Source: Cerioporus squamosus
Taxonomy: Eukaryota; Basidiomycota; Agaricomycetes; Polyporales; Polyporaceae
Assembly: GCA_022592435.1 (NCBI GenBank)
Contig: JABYQS010000034.1
Location: 62,001 to 126,000, forward strand
Direction of reading: 5' to 3'
DNA: 64,000 nt
Part shown: positions 33,612 through 44,089 of the stretch, in pieces
How positions within the stretch are numbered: position 1 is the stretch's first letter
Layout of the letters: every line of letters starts with the position of its first letter
Translations under genes and position numbers: made by a program
Notes under the pieces: model-generated
What the model saw: only the letters and a program-made list of their open reading frames with translations
Database searches by the model: none
Told to the model about the DNA's origin: nothing

Positions 33612-35665
33612 ATGCCCATCTGTACCAGTTGCGCCACACCAACGCCATATCTATACACAGTTTACGACTCCAAGTACAACTTCCGCCTGGAACAGTGCGT
33701 CAGTCCTATCCTCCGGTTATCTCGGCATGAGCTTGTTGGTCCGATACACCGAGAGGCATGCTAACCTGAACTTTCCTTGGCGTTGCACAGACGTTCTGTC
33801 AGGCGTTCGCCGACCCTTACGTCGAGCACGACACCCTCACGCTTCTGCTTGACTTAATATTGCTAAAGCGGGACGTCTACCGTCACCTCCTGTACAATCG
33901 CGGCCTTGGTGCGCGCAAGGTTGGAGACAGCGCGAACACGCAGAACCGAGCAGATGCTCGTTCTCCAGGCGTTAGCGAAGACCATGATCCGAAGGTGAAT
34001 ACCCACGATGACTATAGAGTCGGCTTTTGCCTTGTAACCATTCCCGGTCCTTTGGCATCGTCGGCGGAGGGCGACGAGAGCGAACTGCTTTGCCACCTTC
34101 GATGATTCGACCGAGACTGCGGGGTACCAGATGTCTTGTTACCAGATCGATCCGGTGTCTCTGATGCCTCCCTACTTGCCGCTAACCTCGTCTCTGTCCC
34201 AGGCTCGTTGGTGGCTTATCGTGAAACTCGGCTTTGCCCTGATCTGCATCGATGCATGTACGTTCCTGATAGTGACAAGATTGTGTTCCTCAGACCACTG
34301 ATGCCTTGTTGGAACATAGTCATTCGTTGGACTTACATCAGTACGTGTACAGTCGGCCTTCCAGAACTCTACCCCTCTTTAGTCCATCGCCGTTCGTTCA
34401 ACTGATCGGGTCTTCCTCTTCTTGCTCACAGGTTCGAACTATGGACGCCCCAATGGAGTTGCGCAGATAGCGAGCTGGAACCAGGCGGCGCTCGAAGGCT
34501 TTCTACGGATCCTCGTGGGCTGTCTCTTCGGTACGTTCATCCTACGTTTTAGGATAGATAGAGCACCACCATCCTTCACTGCACTATGCTCGACGGCGCG
34601 AATTAAGGCACGCAGCTGATCTCGAGTATTGCATCCGCAGAAACTGCCGCATTCCACGCGGGCGTTGTACTAGCTTGTTACCTCGTACTGAAGGTCCTAC
34701 CCAAGCCGAGGCAATCCGCCCCCGTGTCGGGGATACGGGAACAGTTCAGGTGCGTGCATGGCTCGAAATCGTCCAGACCCTCCCGAACTCGTCGTTCGCT
34801 CCCGCCTTTCCCCTTTCGCTCTATACCTTCTTTGACCTGCACGTCGCTTTCGCTCCCGCGTCTTCCTCCCCTTGTTCGCGTTTCATCTCCCTCCCCATCT
34901 CCTGACACTTTCCCGTGCCGCTGCGCGACGTTCTCACTCGGACCGACCTGTCTTCTCACAACACCGGTCGTCAAACTCTAATGTCCTTCCCTCCTTCTGC
35001 CGGAAGCTGTTTCGGTACGAGTCCCAGGGACTGACCGCCTTTGCGACACCCGCAGATTCTCGCACATCCCGCTCACGCTCCTCTACTCCTCTCTCACCAA
35101 GCTCTTCCTCCTCTTCTGCCTCTCGATATGGCGCCCGGACGGCGCGAAGTCGCGCGCACCGTCTGGTGCTCAGCAACCCAGCTCTGACGCGAACTCAATC
35201 ACACCAAGCTCCGCCGCAGGGCTGCACCCCAACGCCACGGTATTCACACACCCTCTCATCTTAGCCGCGCTCGAGCTCCTCGACGAGGACAAGCTCGACC
35301 GCGAGTGGGTGGTGCGGAACGTCCTGGGCGGGATGGCCGCTGGCTTCGGCTTGCGAGGTACGAGGCGTCATCTCTCAATTTCCTACCGTAATACGTGGTG
35401 GCTGACGGGCGGGAACCTTCTTGCCTCCTCCAACAATATTGTCCCGGTCCCCTGTGGCACGTCTACACCGTCCTGTTCGTGCGGGACTGTTGCGCTGTTA
35501 GTGGTGCTCGACTGCCATCCCATCTTCACGACGATCATCATCCTCGCTGGGTGGCTGGTCAAGACCGCCGTGGCGAGTCTCGTGAGCGAGTGGGTGGGCA
35601 CAGGGCTGGGGTTCGGTGAGGACAGGGCCGCCGGGGAGATGTGGCTGGCGTACAGTATACCGTAG
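33612..35665 (+). CDS. ARV1: ARV1, sterol/lipid homeostasis membrane protein
   Basis: Exon 1 (33612-33698) encodes MPICTSCATPTPYLYTVYDS with the first CxxC. Exon 2 (from 33791) follows the donor gtcagt and completes the second CxxC as QCTFCQAFADPYVEHDTLTL, then LLLDLILLKRDVYRHLLYNR. CxxC plus ADPYVEHD plus YRHLL.N is the ARV1 homology domain. Later exons carry hydrophobic segments (RWWLIVKLGFALICIDA, LEGFLRILVGCLF, AFHAGVVLACYLVLK, FSHIPLTLLYSSLTKLFLLF). The end is FTTIIILAGWLVKTAVASLV, stopping at 35665. The family is an ER membrane protein needed for sterol and sphingolipid distribution and GPI-anchor synthesis. The frame just after LLYNRG (about 33905) shifts by one base unless a small intron is present, so the middle is approximate. 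Confidence 0.85.
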
Positions 35666-35926
35666 GCATCGTTGGCATCGTGATCGGATCTTACAGTACA
35701 CGCCGCGCACAGCTGGAAACACTCTTACTACAACTGGGCGCGGCGAGGGCGGTGCTTGCACCCTCAATCAAGCATTGCAGCAATTGTGTTCGTAGGATCG
35801 CAGTAGGGAAGTATAGCATCCAGGACAAGCACGTCCCGAGGGTCTCAAGCGTCAAGCAGAGCGTCATCCCCTCCGTCCGCCGACGCCACTCGGTTCCGAG
35901 ACGAGAGCTCAGCGCGCGCGGAGCAC
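35666..35926. other. Convergent 3' intergenic region, ARV1 / TSC13
   Basis: About 260 nt without coding signal between two facing 3' ends. Confidence 0.4.
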
Positions 35927-37227
35927 TCAGAAGATGAAGGGGATCATCGCCTTCCTGTTGCGAGGATACTCCTTTCCAAACTCCTTCTTGTAGTTCCGGT
36001 GCTTCTTGACTGCCCAGACCGCCATTTGGTACGTCGACACCGCCAGGAAGAGCCACGCTGAAACCCAGGACGGTTGTCAGCCGCCGCCTGTGATCGTTTC
36101 GCCGCCGCTGCCGCACGGGACGGTGCGGCAGATACGAGCAGATGAAGAGAAAGTACGTACCGGCATAGCTTCCGGTCATAACGGCGATGGACGTCCATGC
36201 GAGGGTTTCGAATAAGTAGTTGGGGCAGGAGACGAGCGAAAAGCCGTAGCCTTGCGGGATGGCCCGCTTTGTGGTGCCCGCCGGGCGGAGGTTGCGCAAA
36301 GTGAGGTGAGTGCGCAGATTGGAGAGCTCAGCAAACTGTGGGCGGTCGGAAGGATGCAATGCTCAGCATGCGCGTCATCGAGCAAGGTAGGAGAGACGCA
36401 AGACGCACCAGGAAGACGGCAAGACACGACCACAGGAAGGTCGGGTTCTCGCGAATGGTGCCACGAATCCATGGCGAGTTCGCGGCGAACGTTGGGCTGT
36501 AAACCGACCACGAAAGGAGTACGCCCGAGAGGAAGTGGTAGTGCGCGGAGCTGGGAGGGAAGAAAAGGACACGTCAGAGGCGTTCTTGCTCCAGATATGT
36601 TAGGACTGCTCACTTCTTGAATACGTTGAAGAACGGCATCGTGCCGTGCGAGAAGCGATGCACGAACATGGTCTCGAGCTCGCGCTTTATGAAGTGCAGC
36701 AAGACCGCTGCGTACACGTACGTTTGCAACGTACTGTGCTGGACAGGGCCACCGAAGAAGACCCTGGGGAAGTGATAGAAGAGCGGGTGGATGATGAGGG
36801 GGCCAGCCTGGACGTGGCGACGCCGGACGCGTCAACTCCATTATGTCGCGAAGATATACTGGGGGTATACGCACATATTCGACGAGGAACACGGTCTTCC
36901 AGCTGATCTGTGGACCCAAATCCTTCACCACCACCTCCGAACCGTCCGCTACGCGCTGCATCCTTCAACAAAGTCTCGTCCGAAAGCGCTTTGTTGTCGC
37001 CCTTCAACGTCAGTTTCTGCCTCGCCGGGTAGAGCTATGCGTGCCATGTCAGCAAACGGAGTAAAGTCGGTCGCGTATGTCTGACATACCTCAGGGTTCT
37101 TCGCCGCGATGGCCTTCTTCACATCGAGGACGGTGAGCGTGTCATAAGGCTTGTCGAAGGTGAGCGCTGCTGGCAGGTTGCGCGTGATCGCGTTCTTCTT
37201 CGCAGCTGAGACTTGAATTGTGGCCAT
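35927..37227 (-). CDS. TSC13: Very-long-chain enoyl-CoA reductase (TSC13), frame broken once
   Basis: TSC13 catalyses the last step of the ER fatty-acid elongation cycle, feeding sphingolipid synthesis. Exon 1 begins MATIQVSAAKKNAITRNLP and ends AIAAKNPE. Exon 2 reads LYPARQKLTLKGDNKALSDE. After one base too many near 36951-36959 the frame resumes as VADGSEVVVKDLGPQISWKT and VFLVEY. Further exons give GPLIIHPLFYHFPRVFFGGP, LHFIKRELETMFVHRFSHGT, MPFFNVFKN, HYHFLSGVLLSWSVYSPTF and YGFSLVSCPNYLFETLAWTS. The last ends YPRNRKAMIPFIF, TGA at 35927-35929. The HRFSHGTMP segment and the RNRKAMIPF(I/L)F terminus are family signatures. An in-frame Met at 37251 is possible, but MATIQVS fits the ubiquitin-like start of the family. 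The single-base break is probably a consensus error because the gene is essential in yeast. Confidence 0.9.
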
Positions 37228-37528
37228 GTTGTCCTCAACAGTGTCAAGCAAGACGTAGTCGTTAAATCCAGGGACTCAGTCTCAATCGTCGGGTTCGGGC
37301 AGGACTCGTGCTGAGGACTGAGTCCGAGGAGCTCACTTAGCCCGAACGCGTCAGAGCGCTTCCGCTTTCGGACGTCTTTGATCCGTGCCACGCGTCGCTT
37401 CCGAGCTTCTCGGAATACCGCGGCCATGCACGCGCACCGGTCCTGCCAAGCTCTTGCTCTTGAACGTCCACCACGATTGTCTGAAGCAGCAGGTTTGCCT
37501 CGAGACTGCAGCTTGTCAGTACCACGAC
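37228..37528. promoter_or_regulatory. Shared divergent promoter region, TSC13 / ICT1-like
   Basis: 301 nt separate the start codons of two outward-facing genes. No individual element was assigned. If the TSC13 start is at 37251, the region shrinks to 277 nt. Confidence 0.45.
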
Positions 37529-38327
37529 ATGCAGCGGTTGCTCCAAACGCGTCCGTGGCGACACACAATCCGTCTCGTGGCCCCCGGGAAAGGCAATGGT
37601 ATCCATACCGGCCAGGACGTGTTACCTACCCCACCTTCCCTGCCAACGCTTGAAAATGCTTCCCAGAGCGATCTGGCACGGACGTGGATAGAGAGGTTCG
37701 CGAGTCGCCAAATCCCGAAGAGTCTTGTCGACTTCACGTATTCACGCAGCTCTGGGCCTGGTGGTCAGGTATGACATAGTGTAGCTTAACGCGACCTTCG
37801 CAACGTACTGACGACTCCATCTACGCGGCAGAACGTGAACAAGGTGAATACCAAGGCGACGCTGCGCTGCCCAATAGATGCGCCTTGGATCCCTCTCTGG
37901 GCGCGCGAACACCTGAAGAAGACGGTGGGTACCCCGCCCACTGCATCCTGTCGTCATTTCGCTGCATCTTCGTCCCGAACAGCCTGCATACGCCTCGTCA
38001 TCGCAGACGATACTGCTCACCTCCACGGCGCACCGATCACAGGCTCAGAACGTGCAAGACTGCCTGGCAAAAGTATGTACCCCTTTTGGGCGACGCCGCT
38101 GATGTAATCGTCCGGGCTGCCGCTCACGCTCTCGAACACCCCTGCAGCTGCACTCTTTAATCGTATCCGCCGCATCCGCTGGACTGATCAACGAGCCTTC
38201 CGAGGTACAACAGGAGCGTGTTCGGCAGCTGGCGCGGGCTGAAAAGGCTCGCAGACGACTCGACAAGGACAAGCGCAGGGAGGTCAAGCGCGGACGCGGC
38301 GGGGGCGGGCGAGGCGACTGGGACTGA
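37529..38327 (+). CDS. Mitochondrial peptidyl-tRNA hydrolase, ICT1/Pth4-like (GGQ domain)
   Basis: Four exons (37529-37768, 37832-37924, 37983-38072, 38148-38327) give 200 residues. The start MQRLLQTRPWRHTIRLVAPG is basic and lacks acidic residues, as in a mitochondrial presequence. The class I release-factor domain has the catalytic GGQ motif at residues 78-80 in SRSSGPGGQ|NVNKVNTKATLRC, with the intron directly after the Gln codon. It continues LTSTAHRSQAQNVQDCLAKL. The C terminus is a highly basic tail (RRRLDKDKRREVKRGRGG), as in ICT1/YaeJ-type proteins, where it probes the empty mRNA channel of stalled ribosomes. The absence of a codon-recognition domain separates it from true release factors. 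The role, rescue of stalled mitoribosomes, is by family. Confidence 0.9.
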
Positions 38328-38812
38328 GATGAACGCGTTGCGCGCCGCTTGCGTCGTTGCCCGCAGCACATCGACGGCGACGCAGGTGCATGCCCGTATA
38401 ATCGGGGCAGATTAGCAGCATAACCCTGGGCCTATCGCTGTACGGAGTCGGACACGAGGCTGGGACTAGTTCTATCCGACAGCTCCCGTACCAAGACCGT
38501 GGACGAAGAGGTGGAGCATGCTAATGAACGACGAATACCCCTCCACTGTGGCAGATCGGGCACCAATTGCGGCCGTCCTGACAGCTCTCCATGAACTCGC
38601 GAGCCGTCCTCCGGGGGTCTCGATCACTTGACGTAGATGTTGCGATCGAGACTGCTCCTCCCTTCCCTTCTCTGTGGCTTCCCGACAGCCTCCGCACGCC
38701 TCTACATAACCTGTCCTCGCTCGAGCTCGCCGTCCACCATCCTCTGCTCCCCCTTCTTCCTCCCTTTCGCCGGCTCCGCTACTCCTCTTGCTGTTGCCGT
38801 CGTGCTCACATC
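38328..38812. other. Intergenic region before the aquaporin gene
   Basis: About 485 nt. The last 200 nt are pyrimidine-rich (cctctgctcccccttcttcctcc), a common feature of basidiomycete promoters and 5' UTRs. No gene is seen. Confidence 0.4.
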
Positions 38813-40125
38813 ATGCCTTTCGGCAGTTCTCGCAGACTGAACGGCTCGTCGGGGGTCGACCCTGACTACCAAATCAACCAGTCAGCCCCCGCAAAACGCC
38901 CTTCATTCCTCACACGTTTCAAGGACGATCTATGCGCCGCTGCGCTCGAGTATGTCGGCACAACCGTCTTCTTGCTGCTCGCCCTAGGCTGTGCGCAGGC
39001 AGCATCGGCCGAGGCTCAGACGTCCCAGTATGCCTCGAACAATGAACGCATCATGTACATTGCGACGGGCTTTGGCCTGAGTCTCCTCGTTTCAGTGTGG
39101 CTCTTCTACCGCGTCACCGGAGGGCTCTTTAACCCCAACGTCAGCCTCGCCCTCCTCCTCACGGGTGTCATTGGCCCTGTCCGCTTTGTGATGTACTGCA
39201 TCGCTCAGCTTGTAGGCGGTATCACGGCGGCCGCCATCGTCCAAGGTCTGACTCCGGGACAGCTCGCGTCGAAGTACGTTGTGTATTGTGAACACAGGAC
39301 ATTACGAGTCGCTCACAGTGGCTCCTCTAGTACTATCCCGGCGCAGGGTATCAACAGCGCGCAAGCCGTCTTCATCGAGATGTTCATCACCAGTTTCCTC
39401 GTTATCGCTGTTCTCATGATGGCCGCTGAAAAGCACGCCGCCACGCCTTTCGCTCCAGTACGTGCGTGGTTTGTCGCGCGCCGACGCAGTTAGCTCACCG
39501 CATCCCCAGATCGGAATAGGTTTGACGATCTTCGTGTGCCACCTGTGCGTCTACCATCTTCAACGCCACTTCGAACCATATTGACCTGTTCAATTCGCGT
39601 GTAGATTCGCCATCTACTATACTGGGGCTGGCATGAATACCGCTCGGTCCTTCGGACCCGCGGTTGTGACTGGTTTCCCCTCTGGCAAGCACTGGATTGT
39701 GAGTTGTTATTCTCGACTTATTGCGCCGGCATGCTCACACATGGTACAGTACTGGCTCGGTCCTTTCCTCGGCTCCTTACTCGGCGCGGGATTCTACACC
39801 ATCCTGAAGCAGTGCGTACTCCGCTTTTCCCTCTTGCTTACCTTACGTATACTCACCCCAAATTCACAGTATCCGGTACTGGAAACTCAACCCGGGTCAG
39901 GACACGATCGATCACCGCGAGTCGCCGCCCGACCCCGTCCGCCGCGTACGCACCTCCATCTCTTCCAGACGCAGCCGCTCACGCAGCATGGATGGCGCGA
40001 ACGGGGGTGCGCCAACGGCGCAGTTCGCTTTGGAAAAACCTGTCGCCCCCAACGAGAGCGTCCATCCGACCAACGGTGCAGCAGACATTGCGCGAGGCAG
40101 GCGGCCCAACGACAGTCCTGTTTGA
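38813..40125 (+). CDS. Aquaporin / MIP family channel with NPN and NTA motifs
   Basis: Six exons (38813-39273, 39331-39457, 39510-39544, 39605-39698, 39750-39811, 39870-40125) give 344 residues. Membrane segments include CAAALEYVGTTVFLLLALGC, IMYIATGFGLSLLVSVWLFY, VIGPVRFVMYCIAQLVGGIT, AVFIEMFITSFLVIAVLMM, IGIGLTIFVCHLFAIYYTG and YWLGPFLGSLLGAGFYTIL, the six expected. The first pore motif reads Asn107-Pro-Asn in GGLFNPNVSLAL instead of NPA. The second reads Asn219-Thr-Ala in GMNTARSFGPA. The hydrophilic C-terminal tail (about 85 residues) is Arg/Ser-rich. The family conducts water or small solutes; the altered boxes make selectivity uncertain. The gene reads through without frame breaks. The ATG chosen follows the pyrimidine-rich leader and directly precedes MPFGSSRRLN. 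Confidence 0.92.
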
Positions 40126-41156
40126 GCCCGCGTGTGCGCACGCGCCTCAGATGGGTTGACGTGGTTGCGGCCTGCTCTTTACCCAGTTCCGGCACCACTT
40201 CCCCGCCGATATGACTTACGACTCTCGCCGACTCTTCCCACTTCTTGATGATCGCCCCTCTCATGCATGTGACGCCTCCGATACGACCACGGTCACGACC
40301 CATTTTGTAAACTAGTCCAATATCTCCTGTAACATCGAACGATTACTTTTGGAAGGTTCCTCTCATCCTAACGCGTTTGACTTTGTAACCGAAATTGTGT
40401 AGGCCTCGAACGGCGCAGAGGGTGTGGTGTACCTATATGGCCGCTCAAGGCGAGATATACAAGTGCAACACCATCCCACGGTACGCCTTTGACAGCCGAC
40501 TACAGCTATCACCAGAATGAATGCCCGACACGCGAAAGCGCGCATGTCGCGCGAGAAAATCCAGGAAAGCCAGAAAATCCCCGCAGGCCGTAAGGGCTCA
40601 AACTTGAGGACATCAATTATAGCACTCTATACACCTTGTACACGAAGTTTGGACTGTCTTACGCTGGTCTAAGAGGATGTTTGAGGTCGAGCATGTAGGA
40701 CCAAGAGTCCACGTCTACGGGCGCTCACAAGATGCACAGCGTAGCGCCCGTAGACGTGGACTCTTCGTAGGTCTTGGCCACCTTCAATCCGCCATAATAC
40801 CCACTGTAAAGGTACAGTAGACCATGCTGGGGTGTATGTGAGTGCGCTTTGAAGTTGAATGAGGCAAATTGGAGGAGTAAGGGCAGGGCTATGATGTTTC
40901 TGAATTTCTCGAATTTTTCCGTGCGTTCGGAGTTCAAATTGCGTCGGGCATTCATTCTGGTGATAGCTGTATGCGAGTGTCTGTTCTTGCGTGCGGTCGA
41001 CGCATGAATCTTGAAGCTTTGAAGGTTCCGCCCCTTCGTATACAAAGTCGAGTCGGACGTGTGATGTCACGCGCCGAAGACATTCTGCGATTATGGTTGT
41101 CCGCGTGCAGCCTCTGCTACTACTCACTCCCGCTTAACTAAACCTTGACTTCCACC
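40126..41156. other. Intergenic region with a long hairpin
   Basis: About 1 kb between the aquaporin 3' end and the first MYND gene. It holds the 23-bp perfect inverted repeat listed separately. The frames at 41127-40669 on the minus strand run across the hairpin and are not convincing as genes. Confidence 0.45.
40703..40765. repeat. Perfect 23-bp inverted repeat with 17-nt loop
   Basis: The left arm at 40703-40725 (AAGAGTCCACG...GGGCGCT) and the right arm at 40743-40765 are exact reverse complements over all 23 positions. They enclose a 17-nt loop (40726-40742). GACC before the left arm can also pair with GGTC after the right arm if a cgta bulge is allowed. A transcript in either direction would form a stable GC-rich hairpin. 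Confidence 0.9.
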
Positions 41157-42781
41157 ATGGCCTCCTCGTCCCGATTGATGGCTTCTTCAAGCTCCCGCGC
41201 CCCAGCAACGCCACAGTTCAACATGGCATTCGACAACACGGAAGACTACATGAATATGCGCGCCATGCAGAACGTCGCCCGTGTCCTGGAGAAGCAGCAG
41301 AACGAAGAGCAAGCAAAGTACGAGCGCGAGACCCTGTGTCGCTGCTATCATTGCGGAAAGTACAGCAAAGAGCCGCTTCCTGCATGCTCCCTTTGCAAGT
41401 GAGTACATAACACACTATGATGGGGTTCCGCAGTGCCAGTGCAGGTTCGCTCAATGCCAGCCTATGCTCGACTCCGCAGGTCCGTACGCTACTGCGACGA
41501 GAAATGTCAGCGCGAAGATTACAAGGCAAGACACAAGCGCGAGTGTGTCGAGTTCGTCCGTCCGCCCCACGTCGATACGTTCATGTGGCAGCCGAAGGGC
41601 GACAGGAAGTATCCCGAATACCCGATTCTCGCGCGAGGGATGCGAGGAGGCATAGGTTGTTGGGTCAGCGTGCAGGGAAAGCTAGACGGCCAGTGAGTGC
41701 ACGCGTATACGAACCCCTTCTCTTCCCTCGCACACAACCTGATACCCTGATATTATTTCGACAGACTGTATGCTCTGACGGAGGCGATGACTCTGCAGCG
41801 GGATGAGGATATCGACCTCGGGCCGCGAAACGCGCAGATGAACGAGAACATCGCCGCGGCTGCCACCCACAACGCATTCCAGCCGAATCTCCTTACACTG
41901 GCCATTCTTGTGCAGAACAGACGCAAGGACGGGAAGAAGGCGCTGGTATTCCCGGCTCGCAGGCGTTAAGTCGGGTAGATTCCGCCAAGAAGTGCATGGA
42001 TGGGGCAGCGAAAGTCGACTCGATTGTGATGCGCAATGTGGACGGGTACGTCTGCCACGCACTGACCGCGACCTTGGTATCCTGTTAACGGTTATGGCTG
42101 CCAATTCTAGAGAGAATATCGCTGTTATGAGTGTCCCACAGGACCCTTGGACGAAACAGCCCCGGTTCTTGCTCTGGAACATCAACGGGACAGAGGTATG
42201 CGCGTACTCTCACCCAGTTTACGGCTTTCTAACAGGCGGTCGCGCAGATACATGGGAACACTCCTCTCCCACCAATTGTCAAGGACGCTAAGGAAGGCAT
42301 CGTCGCACTAAGCCCGGGCGACTTTGTCGAGTTCCACGTCCAGTTCCGCATCGGCGACGACGACCTCATCACCCGAGAATTCGAGGCGTTTGCCGCTCTC
42401 CAGTCGGTCTGCGTCGCATTCACACCGTGGGACGGCAAGGCCTCCCCCGCCGGCCTCAACCGCGCACTGGTGAAGCTCCAGGCGCGTGGAGAGGACCCGC
42501 CGTCGAAGTTTGGACTCGTCGCGTCCATCGACCAGGATGCGCTGGTGGTGCACTACGGGGACTTCCTGTTGCGGGGCGAGGACGCGTACATGGAGAGCCA
42601 CTTTGGCAAAGAGCGCGTGCTGATCATGCGCCAGCTCGGAAAACTCGCCGAAAAAGAGGGCAAGAAGACGTGGGAGGACGCGCAGCTGACGGGCGAGTCT
42701 GACGAGATGCTGGAGAGGCTGCGCGGTGCGGGGTTGGGAGACCTTGCGGAGATGGTGGCGTCGTTGAACTGGAATGCCTGA
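41157..42781 (+). CDS. MYND-finger protein, array copy 1
   Basis: The start lies in a strong context (ccaccATGG). Exons: 41157-41398, 41480-41692, 41765-about 42048, about 42111-42196 and about 42237-42781. The MYND zinc finger spans the first intron: CYHCGKYSKEPLPACSLCK then SVRYCDEKCQREDYKARHKR and EC, with all Cys/His ligands. MYND fingers bind proline-rich partners. After it comes a region shared by all copies here (GCWVSVQGKLDGQ, LTLAILVQNRRKDGKK, RFLLWNINGTE, ALSPGDFVEFHVQFRIGDDD, DAYMESHFGKE), which I do not know as a named domain. At about 41957 the frame must change by one base to pass from FPAR to QALSRVDSAKK, so the copy is either slightly broken or carries a sequencing error. The function is unknown. 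Confidence 0.8.
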
Positions 42782-43010
42782 GGATGAGTGACGGTGACAC
42801 TGCTCGCATATATGTATCTCTGCTACTGATTTGCTTCATGTTGTATCGCTAGGACTTGTTGCATGTAGCATACAGAACTCTTGAAGAGGGAATACTGCTT
42901 CGATAGATGGCCGGTATCCCGATTAGGTGGTCCCCAGCTATATACTCGGGTCCCATTCGCGTCTTCTCTGGCTCCCATCTCCTCACTGGTTTGCTCCCTC
43001 ACCCTGAAGC

Positions 43011-43619
43011 ATGACTCCCGCAAGGCTGCACACAAGCATCGTGAACCATCAATGCAGTTTCTGTGGCGCTGTTGATCCGGACGTTCTACGTCGTTGCTCC
43101 CTCTGCAAGTGAGTTCATTGTTCAAGCACATCCCTCGTCGAAGTCTATCATGATCTGACATAATCGAATGAAAGGTCTGTCCGCTATTGCGACAGAGAGT
43201 GCCAAAAGGCAGACTACAAAGCTCGCCACAGACGCGAGTGCACGGACTTTGTTCAGCCACCGTTCACCACCGCGTTCTTAACCATGCCCGTCGACGGCGT
43301 ACCGCACGCTCCGGTATTCGCTCATGCAACCCTAGACGGTGTGGGATGATGGGTCTCTGTGAAGGAAAGGGGAGGCTGGCTACAGCGACTTACGTCTCCC
43401 TTCCCCAAGAGAGGCCCCAGAGCATGCGCGGAGCGCCTGTCCCGCATCTCGCGAGACCCTGCTGCTGCACAGAGATCCTTCGCGGATGCAGGGTGCCTCC
43501 TCGCATTGCAAGTTCTCGTGCAGAATCGCCGCAAAGACGGGAAGCCCGTGCTGCTGTTGGGCGCGTGGCAGACCCGCCTAATGTCGCGCCCCGACCGTGG
43601 CATTGTGAATCTTCTATAG
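43011..43619 (+). pseudogene. MYND-finger protein, array copy 2, nonsense-interrupted
   Basis: The finger is intact: NHQCSFCGAVDPDVLRRCSL then CK|SVRYCDRECQKADYKARHRR, joined by an intron at 43109-about 43174. The next block aligns with the other copies (PPFTTAFLTMPVDG, PVFAHATLDGVG) but a TGA at 43347-43349 stands exactly where they have the Cys of GCWVSV; WVSV follows in the same frame. Further down, LQVLVQNRRKDGKPVLLLGA and LMSRPDRG match the paralogues before the homology ends near 43610. The nonsense codon in a conserved position supports a decayed copy rather than an indel artefact. A short spliced variant cannot be excluded. Confidence 0.7.
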
Positions 43620-44089
43620 TAAATCATCTCGAACGGATTAGGAAAGTGCCCTTTCTATAGATGGTAAGTTGGCATGTTCAGCTGCACAGGCTGCTCTCTT
43701 TCCTGCAGATTCACAATGTAATGGAAGTCTAACTCCCTCTCTGTTGCCTGCAAGCGTTGCGGAGGCAGTCCGAGAGGGAGGGAGGCTATAGACATCGAAA
43801 TCGGAGAGAGCGCCGGCCAGCGCTTGAGCTGTGGGTTCTGTTCCCGAAAGCCAATGTAGAAGCGGACCTCCAATACCACTTGGCGGAGTTCAAGTGTGCA
43901 TTAAGTGACATGATCTCCGCTTGACCTCACGACGATGGACGGTAGCGAGCGAGTGAGACTGACGTTCAAGCTCAAGCTCGCAGTCGCTCAGATATGTAAA
44001 CCCTGAAGACGGCGGCGCACGAGGGGGGGCGCAGCCCACCCGAGTGCGCCGGTGTTATGGATCTCTGAGTAGCTCATGCACCTCGGCTT
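43620..44089. other. Non-homologous stretch inside the MYND array
   Basis: About 470 nt that does not match the other MYND copies at the point where they have only a short intron and a few codons. It contains the GA-rich stretch gagagggagggaggc, but I see no coding frame or clear terminal repeats. It may be an insertion or the seam between two partial copies. Confidence 0.4.
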
